This document shows, in pieces, positions 57,913-64,000 of a stretch of DNA of 64,000 bases. Made by a program: the position numbers and the translations under genes. Each line of letters starts with the position of its first letter. The first letter of the stretch is position 1. Under the pieces are notes generated by a model, which worked only from the letters and a program-made list of their open reading frames with translations, had not been told where the DNA came from and did not search any database. The stretch comes from Rhododendron vialii (Eukaryota; Streptophyta; Magnoliopsida; Ericales; Ericaceae): positions 5,075,001 through 5,139,000 of the forward strand of contig NC_080561.1 in the NCBI RefSeq assembly GCF_030253575.1, in the 5' to 3' direction.

Positions 57913-58691
57913 TGGAGAAGACGAAATTAAATAATTTCGCAAAGCATGGCCTTAATAATGTCAGTATTTGCAGGCTGCAGCAGTAATTTGTACAAGAAGG
58001 TTTATTCAGCTCAGTTTTTGTTTATCACGTGATTAATGATGTCAATACACCACCAAACCTCAAAGTTGCTGAATAAGTACTAGTTAATGGAAAAGGATCC
58101 TCTCCGGTTACTCGAGGGTCCTGTTCAACAAACCGACGGCTTTTTTCGAGCCCATTATAATGATCAAAACCGTTTACATTTTAGAGCTCGTCGAAAACCT
58201 CAACCTTATAAGAAGTTTGGATCATCAGATATCAATTGATATTGTTTGCGGAATACATTTATGTTAAGAAAATAGATTTGAATTCAGTGTTCTTATCTTT
58301 GTTTGTTCAAAATAAATGTCTGCTGAAAATGCATTAATTGATACAAGATGAACATGATTTTTAGCATGACTGATATTCTCGACGAGCTCTTAAAAGTAAA
58401 CTGAACCGATCGTGACAGTGACTTCGAGAAAGGCCCGTGAAAGGTCCAACAGAACAACAGTCCAGGTTGTTAAAAGGGACTAGAAAGGAGCTCAATTCAA
58501 AATAAACTAGTTTGAGATCCTTTATTATTCCAATGTTATCTCACTATACAACCCTCTCTGATTAATAATGCCTACCAAGTAAGAAGTCAAATATATTCAG
58601 AACTTATTAGCATCTCCACCTCTTCAGCACTTGTGAGTTAGTACATGTCAAAAATCTAACAACATGTTTATGAATCTGGCTTTAATACGGT

Positions 58692-58852
58692 TTAAAGCTG
58701 CGGTCCAAGTGATCCCAACCGTCGAATAATATTTGTAAGTTCAGATTTGTTTTCAATCTTTTACCAGTAAAAGATTTAACAAATCTAAACCATTGATTGT
58801 CAATATGAATGGTTCAGATTGAACCGAACATCCTTATTTGCAGTTAACTGCA
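58692..58852. mobile_element. Foldback insertion upstream of gene D
   Basis: CTGCGGTCCAAGTGATC at the left and TTTGCAGTTAACTGCAG at the right; the centre CAATCTTTTACCAGTAAAAGATT is a clear hairpin, and TCAGATTTGTT is mirrored by AACAAATCT. Copy C lacks it. Confidence 0.65.
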
Positions 58853-59113
58853 GAGAAGCCAGGTCCTATTTTATTCAAACTGATACAGACACACAAGAAC
58901 AGACAGGCTCTAGAATAACCCCCCAAGAAAAACTACCAAACCTGAAGGGATATACCCTTTTGGGGAGGCACATATAAAGACCTCCATGCCCAACAAAAAA
59001 TGTCAAACACTCAAACTATTTACCCCTATATGTGATCTCCCAAACCATTCTTTTCACACAAAGATTCAAGCTTATCCAGCAGAGAGAGATTTCCAAGGCC
59101 TCAAAATTTCCCT

Positions 59114-60379
59114 ATGAATCAATTGTTTTCACTCTTGTTACTTCTTCTTTCAATTTTCTGCTATGCTGAAGCACAATCACCCTCAGATGGAGACAACTTG
59201 CCTTCAGATCAAGGTGGGATCAACAATTTCCAACCAAGTCTTGCAGTAGTAGCTGGAATCATGGCTGTAATGTTTTCACTGACATTTATTCTTGTCATGT
59301 ATGCGAAATACTGCTACAGGGGTGGTCTTGTAGCGAACAATCAAAGAACTCCGAACGGCTTAATAAGCTCGGGTTCGCGATCTTCTGGAATCGATAAAAG
59401 AGTGATCGAATCGCTTCCTTTTTTCAAGTTCTCTGCCCTTAGAGGGTCGAGGGAAGGGCTGGAATGCGCGGTTTGTCTCTCCAAATTCGAAGACGTTGAA
59501 GATCTCCGGTTACTGCCCAAGTGCAAACACGCCTTTCACATCGATTGTATTGATCTGTGGCTTGAAAGGCACTCGAGTTGTCCTCTTTGTAGGCACAAAA
59601 TCAGCTGGGATGATGTTGCTATGATGCCATACTCGAATAGTTTGAGATTTTTATCGAGCCAGGCAGGTGTCAGAGAAGGATCGAACTTGGGGCTCTTTGT
59701 TCAAAGGGAAGAGAGCCGCCGGAAGTCTTCCAGATTTAGCATTGGAAACAGTTTTAGGATATTTGAAAAGGGTATTATAAAGGAAGAGAAATTGCCAATC
59801 CGAGAAGATTGCGATGGCATTAAGGCAAATGACAAGTTCTTCCACAAGTACAATCACAAGATTGTTATGTCTGATGTTGTGCTAAAGAGAAGGTGGAGCA
59901 ATCTTTGTTCCTCTGACCTTGTTCGCTTGAATTCAGAAATGCTTGCTGATGTGCCAAGCAATAGGTTTTCTTCTCTGGATTCAAACGCACAAGAAAACTC
60001 GACTTCACAGGCGACTGAAGAGGGTGGAATCGCGAAGATTAAGGAGGAGATGGAGAAGAGAAGGGATTTCGAAATGAAGGTCAGTAAACCAAATCAGAAT
60101 GGTTTGTTCCCCTCATCAAGTGGTGCTAGTACTTCAAATGAAACAAGAGTTCTGAATCCGAATGACAGGAGATCAATGTCGGAGATCACAGTTCATTCGA
60201 GATTCAAGGAATTCGATTTTAGAAATGATGGGGATTCTTTTGTTCCTGAAAATACTGCCAAGGAGGAAAGATTGAAGAGGCTTTGGTTGCCGATTGCGCA
60301 AAGAACAGTTCAACGGTATGCGGATAGAGACAGAAAACCTCAACTGCCAAATAACACAAGAGAGTCATTGAATGTGTAA
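59114..60379 (+). CDS. ATL-type RING-H2 E3 ubiquitin ligase, gene D
   Basis: 421 residues, intronless. Signal peptide about 1-21, transmembrane helix 43-65, GLD-type motif GIDKRVIES (92-100), RING-H2 ligands C118, C121, C137, H139, H142, C145, C156 and C159. Position 148 before the conserved Trp is Leu (CIDLW) where the other three have Glu (CIDEW). The tail keeps VLKRRWSNLCSSDLVRLNSE, RRSMSEITVHSRF, RLKRLWLPIAQRTVQRYADR and a complete NNTRESLNV end. Expected to be an endomembrane ubiquitin ligase; the target is unknown. Best matched to gene C in sequence and flanks. It lies 6.7 kb downstream of gene C. Confidence 0.93.
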   Translation: MNQLFSLLLLLLSIFCYAEAQSPSDGDNLPSDQGGINNFQPSLAVVAGIMAVMFSLTFILVMYAKYCYRGGLVANNQRTPNGLISSGSRSSGIDKRVIESLPFFKFSALRGSREGLECAVCLSKFEDVEDLRLLPKCKHAFHIDCIDLWLERHSSCPLCRHKISWDDVAMMPYSNSLRFLSSQAGVREGSNLGLFVQREESRRKSSRFSIGNSFRIFEKGIIKEEKLPIREDCDGIKANDKFFHKYNHKIVMSDVVLKRRWSNLCSSDLVRLNSEMLADVPSNRFSSLDSNAQENSTSQATEEGGIAKIKEEMEKRRDFEMKVSKPNQNGLFPSSSGASTSNETRVLNPNDRRSMSEITVHSRFKEFDFRNDGDSFVPENTAKEERLKRLWLPIAQRTVQRYADRDRKPQLPNNTRESLNV

Positions 60380-61313
60380 ATTCAACCATTAGCCTCTCAA
60401 AATTTGTGTTTGCTGATGGTTTTGGAGGTTCAAGTTCTTCAATCATGCTGCCTTTTCCAGAGATATCCGTTACGAATCCGCGAAAGCTCTCATTTAGGTA
60501 GTGTTATACTGCATTGTGCCAACGGGAATATATATTCTTTTGATTCCATTATTTCCATGATTCCTCATGAGCTTCTTAAAATTATTTTCCCAGTTATTGA
60601 TGTAGTCCTAATGCATATGTACATGTTGAGACACAAAATTCGTTTTTTATTGGTGTTCAAAGTTTTGGTTTCTTTGAACAGAACAACACCCATATTGCGT
60701 CTGCCATACTCTGTAGTGGGTAATTTTTAGAAATATTCCTTCTAATTTGCATGATTTCTCAACTTCATCCCTCTAGTACTGATTGTGTTAATCTTAACCC
60801 TACAATTTACATTCAGTCTCAAAAATCTTTTATTTGAATGCTCAGAATAAGATTTGTGAGGATCCACACACACTACATCTCCAGTGTGTGTGAGACCCAC
60901 CAAAAAATGTGAATGTAAAGTGTTTTTGTATGTGTGTGTGGTTATATAATAATTGAATACATATATGCTCGGAAAATTTTGCTCGGGAAGCACGCGGAAG
61001 AGATAAATGATCGTTGTACTTGATTTATCAACTTCTCGATAAATCAAATTCTGAAAAAATCTCCTCCCCCTCTACCTCTAAATAACCATAGCTTCTATTG
61101 TAGAATAAAAAAAACAAGAAGGATTTTCAGTTACAGGTTTTGTATTTTAAATATTTTTTTTTCACTCACATCCCTTCTTCTTCCAAATAAGCATTTAATT
61201 ATAGGCAAATTTCTAAAAGATCGAGAAACAGATGTCAAAATTGTCATTTATTTTGAGACGGAGGAGGGAGTATGAAATTTTTGAAGAATTATTCCAACGA
61301 CTACCAGTGCAAA

Positions 61314-61316
<3 letters not shown>

Positions 61317-61357
<41 letters not shown>
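61317..61357. repeat. (AG)n microsatellite
   Basis: About 20 AG units ending at GGAGATGC. Frames on the opposite strand through it are artefacts. Confidence 0.95.
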
Positions 61358-61361
<4 letters not shown>

Positions 61362-61362
61362 T

Positions 61363-61640
61363 GCTCTTTTTTTTTTGAAATGGCAAAAATTTATTAAGAA
61401 AACTTGGTAAGAGTACATCAAGTATGAGGAGACAAGAGGATAATCCAATCAAGGTTGCAAAGAAAAAAAAACCAATGAGACAAAGCCCAAAAACACACAA
61501 GGGCCCAAGCCTAGAAAAACCTAAAAGGACAAATCCCATATCCCAAAAAAATGGACCAAGCCCAACCCAAGAAAGCCCCACAACCTAATCCTAGCTAGCC
61601 AAAAGTTATTCAACAACCACGATAGCCACCCAATCGCCGA
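61363..61640 (-). mobile_element. Antisense LINE-like 3' end
   Basis: A T-run then GAAATGGCAAAAATTTATTAA, i.e. on the minus strand TTAATAAATTTTTGCCATTTC followed by poly-A. This ending resembles the element at 49840-50207 (..AATTGCCGTT plus poly-A). It is 5'-truncated with no coding domain. Confidence 0.5.
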
Positions 61641-62061
61641 CCGCCACCACCCCGCTAGCATACCACCACCACCGGGGAAAATTAAAGCCAAAACTCTTGA
61701 TTCTTTAAGCGTATATCTATTAATTAGAGAAAGCACTATTAATTTCTCTTACACATTCTTTTTATGAAGAGATGAGATGATATCTTGACTTCTCCCCAAC
61801 TAATTTTTCTTGAAATTTATACTAGTCCTCTATCTATAGTAACCGTACTCATATAATCTCAACGGGAAAAAACTACGAACAATTCTATGGCAATATAGCA
61901 CAAAATTGTTGCTCTAATTAAGAAAGTGTGCCATCACTCTATACCTCCAAAGATCGAGAAACTAAAGGGATGTTATGTAGCGGAATCATGTCCCAACTTA
62001 TAGCCGGAAGGCGTCAGAGAGGGCAGACCTCGAGAGCGAATTCAAATTATGTGCTCATTAC

Positions 62062-62146
62062 CTTGTTCCCCTCTCATCAAGTGGTGCTAGTACTTCAAAT
62101 CAAACAAGAGTTTTGAATCCGAATGACAGGAGATCAATGTCGGGGA
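62062..62146 (+). pseudogene. ATL gene fragment (fifth copy, relic)
   Basis: About 85 bp nearly identical to gene D 60104-60188: CATCAAGTGGTGCTAGTACT, TCAAATCAAACAAGAGTTTT and GAATCCGAATGACAGGAGAT. It encodes the SSGASTSN..TRVLNPNDRR and SMS segment of the ATL tail, then diverges (GGGATTTATAAG). A one-base insertion lies near its start. No RING or membrane part is nearby, so it is a non-functional relic. Confidence 0.85.
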
Positions 62147-62149
62147 TTT

Positions 62150-63330
62150 ATAAGTAGCAGCACTAGAAGAGTCTTGTGTACTTTTTGAAGCTCTCTCAAT
62201 GCTTTTCTTTTCCTATTGTAATGATTTTATGATAGCGAAATCATTACAATAGTTTCATCAACACTATATTTTAAGTTCTTAAACCTTTTTTTACAACACA
62301 CCCATTAAGCATTGCAGTTTGCACAATCAGGCAGCCAATGATTTAACAAGATTTTGAGTATCCACATCTTTCATGTGCAAGTGCGTTAGTGTGTTCACAT
62401 TTTCTATAATCGTTACAACACAAACTGTTTTTATTAATGTCAATCAAGGATGACCGATCAGGGTAGAAGAGCCCCGGCATGTGACCTGGTCAAGTTTCTA
62501 TATTTCCCCAGCATTACAGTATTGATGAAAAACGATATCACAATTTACACGTTATGATTTTTGTCTATGCTCGTCTGCCTGATTTTGAAATCTTGCATCC
62601 GTACCTGATTCCAATTCACTACCAAACTCAACTTTGGCCTTGTATTGCTTGCAAGCAACATCCACATTATAGTTTTTGTTTTAATAGGTTTTAACAAGTC
62701 CATGCTAATCCAACTTCCATAATTAACCAATTCCAATTTGGTCCCTTTTGCTATAGAAATTGATATTAAAAGCTTGGCATTGCGTAAAACTGATGAGAAC
62801 GAACGAGAGCAACCTAGCTTTACAGTCGCTTAATCTCCTTTGTCTATTAAGATTCTGGATGATGAAGAAGAATCTCTCTCTCTCTGGATTTTTTTTTTTT
62901 TTTTTATAGAAAATAGTTATATAGTCTAGTCACCTCTGTTTAATTGGCTTGTTACCGTCCTAGCAATAAAATCAATAATGTCTCGATCAAAAGGCAAATT
63001 AAACAGAAGGAATGAACATATTTGTATAAAATACAAACAGTTCCATCAAAACGGCAGACATCATCACAGAGACGGAAGCAGGATTTCAATATGATGCGGG
63101 AGAATTACTTCTTTTAAAAAACATGTACGATACAAAAGGTGATATTAATTCAGTCAATTAAATTACAAAAATGATGCCCGAAAGATTTTGTTTTTGGTCA
63201 ACTTGTATGGATTGTAAACGAGCTGAATCTAGGCCTCCTGGTTATTGTCTCTAATTGAGATAGTTAATCCTACTTGGTTGTATGTTTATATCGTATTGAT
63301 GAAATCTCTTACCATTTTGGCCACACAAAA
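62150..63330. other. Intergenic, nothing recognised
   Basis: AT-rich sequence. No gene, RNA or repeat with a clear identity. A short palindromic word pair (ATTGTAATGATTT.AT and AAATCATTACAAT) lies at 62215-62250. Confidence 0.4.
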
Positions 63331-63333
63331 AAA

Positions 63334-63880
63334 AGGAGCCGAATATTAAAATATATGTTCAGATTCGTTCGTTAAGTTTTTACGTGAACACGAACTCGAG
63401 CCGAACTAAATGAAAATTTGACGAACCGAGCCCGACCTGAGCTTGCCTAGGTTTGAGTCGAACTCGAGCTTATTTACGAGTCTTAAACAGCCAATAATAT
63501 CATATATTTATGCTCTCACATAGATCCAAAAATGCTAATAAAATTTTACTATGTACATACATTCATACATATGTAAAACGATAAAAAGTATACATAAATA
63601 AGTTTTTAGTAATTGTAAATGTTTACACTTGTACTAGTTCTAAAATTTTGAATATGTACATATAAAAAATTGTCATACAAATCCCATGATATACATATAT
63701 TCCAAGTTCATGAGTCTAATCGAGCCGAACACTGCTAGGTTCATGTTCGGCTCATTTAGGAAATGAGCCCAAAATTGAGGCTCGGGTTCAGTTCATTTAG
63801 TAGACGAATTGAATTCAAATACCTTCACCGAGTCGAGTTTCGAACAGTTCACAAACGGCTTAGTTCATTTATAGCCCTAT
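63334..63880 (-). mobile_element. hAT-type MITE family 2, inverted copy
   Basis: Reverse complement of the element at 40690-41249: its minus strand starts TAGGGCTATAAATGAACTAA, GCCGTTTGTGAACTG and continues through GAACTGAACCCGAGCCTCAA. The TA tract is shorter here. Both copies end near AAGCCG/GAGCCGAAT. Confidence 0.75.
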
Positions 63881-63897
63881 GAAACTATATAATTTTA

Positions 63898-64000
63898 TAC
63901 CCCTCCATTTCTAAGTGCCAGTCCCCTTTTTCGTTTTGGGATATTCCAAAAAATTTGTCCCCTTGGAAAATCAAGAATCTTAAATTGGTTATTTTCGAAG
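63898..64000. mobile_element. Possible Stowaway-like MITE cut by the window edge
   Basis: TACCCCTCCATTTCTAAGTG followed by CCAGTCCCC resembles a worn Stowaway left end. The right end lies outside the window. Confidence 0.35.

Larger units (their letters stand above)
52365..58500. other. Intergenic between ATL genes C and D
   Basis: 6 kb without a supported gene. Holds two foldback MITEs, a MITE with AATAAGTACTTA termini, a pair of direct repeats with an embedded small MITE, and SINE copies, all listed separately. Remaining sequence is AT-rich and unrecognised. Confidence 0.5.
58500..60740. repeat. ATL C/D duplication block, copy D
   Basis: Partner of 50560-52760; shared words are given there. 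The main difference upstream is the foldback insertion at about 58692-58852, absent from copy C. Confidence 0.8.
60741..62060. other. Intergenic, repeats only
   Basis: Holds a worn Stowaway right end (GAGACGGAGGAGGGAGTA, 61254-61272), an (AG)n tract at 61317-61357 and an antisense retroposon 3' end at 61363-61640. No gene was seen. Confidence 0.5.

Noticed and set aside
61213-61581. 122-residue minus-strand frame
   Set aside because: It covers the (AG)n tract and an antisense LINE-like 3' end; the repeated SLSLSL is from the microsatellite.
1-64000. CRISPR arrays, operons or organelle-derived inserts
   Set aside because: No regularly spaced repeats, no polycistronic arrangement and no recognisable plastid or mitochondrial gene was seen.

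Overview
This is a window of nuclear DNA from a eudicot plant. The evidence is intron-containing genes with GT..AG junctions, plant-only protein families (a CRM-domain plastid splicing factor, NINJA, ATL RING-H2 ligases, an STP sugar carrier), AT-rich intergenic DNA and many plant-type MITEs and SINEs. The species cannot be fixed from sequence alone; a woody eudicot is my guess, with low confidence.

Layout. 1-3.6 kb (minus): the 5' four exons of an exostosin-type glycosyltransferase gene that runs off the left edge. 4.6-11.8 kb: transposon-rich DNA with a 0.5 kb foldback element, a hAT-type MITE with an exact 8-bp target duplication nested in another foldback element, an Au-like SINE and a 2-kb non-autonomous element. 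12.1-18.1 kb (plus): a complete six-exon gene for a CRS2-associated factor 1 (CAF1)-like chloroplast group II intron splicing factor. 18.9-21.8 kb (minus, convergent): a complete four-exon STP14-like sugar transporter. 22-28 kb: repeats and simple-sequence tracts. 28.2-29.0 kb (plus): a single-exon B3-domain protein. 30.8-35.3 kb (plus): NINJA, the adaptor linking JAZ repressors to TOPLESS, with two coding exons and a probable leader intron. 41.3-60.4 kb (plus): four intronless ATL-type RING-H2 E3 ligase genes (here A-D) and, at 62.1 kb, a short relic of a fifth. The rest of the right end is intergenic repeat.

The ATL cluster is the most informative part. A and B lie in a 4.4-5.1 kb tandem duplication whose junction can be read to within two bases. 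Comparing the two copies gives filled and empty sites for several MITEs that inserted after the duplication, one of them inside the TATA region of gene B. C and D are a second, more diverged pair. Gene C has lost the conserved C-terminal residues through a one-base insertion. From memory of Arabidopsis, CAF1 and ATL12 are neighbours (At2g20020/At2g20030), and ATL42 and NINJA are near neighbours (At4g28890/At4g28910), so this window appears to hold together an ancestral block that is split in Arabidopsis.

I found no clear evidence of an undescribed biochemical system. The unusual content is structural: recent gene duplication with promoter remodelling by transposons, large transcribed or promoter-proximal hairpins, and internal duplications in CAF1 introns and protein tail.
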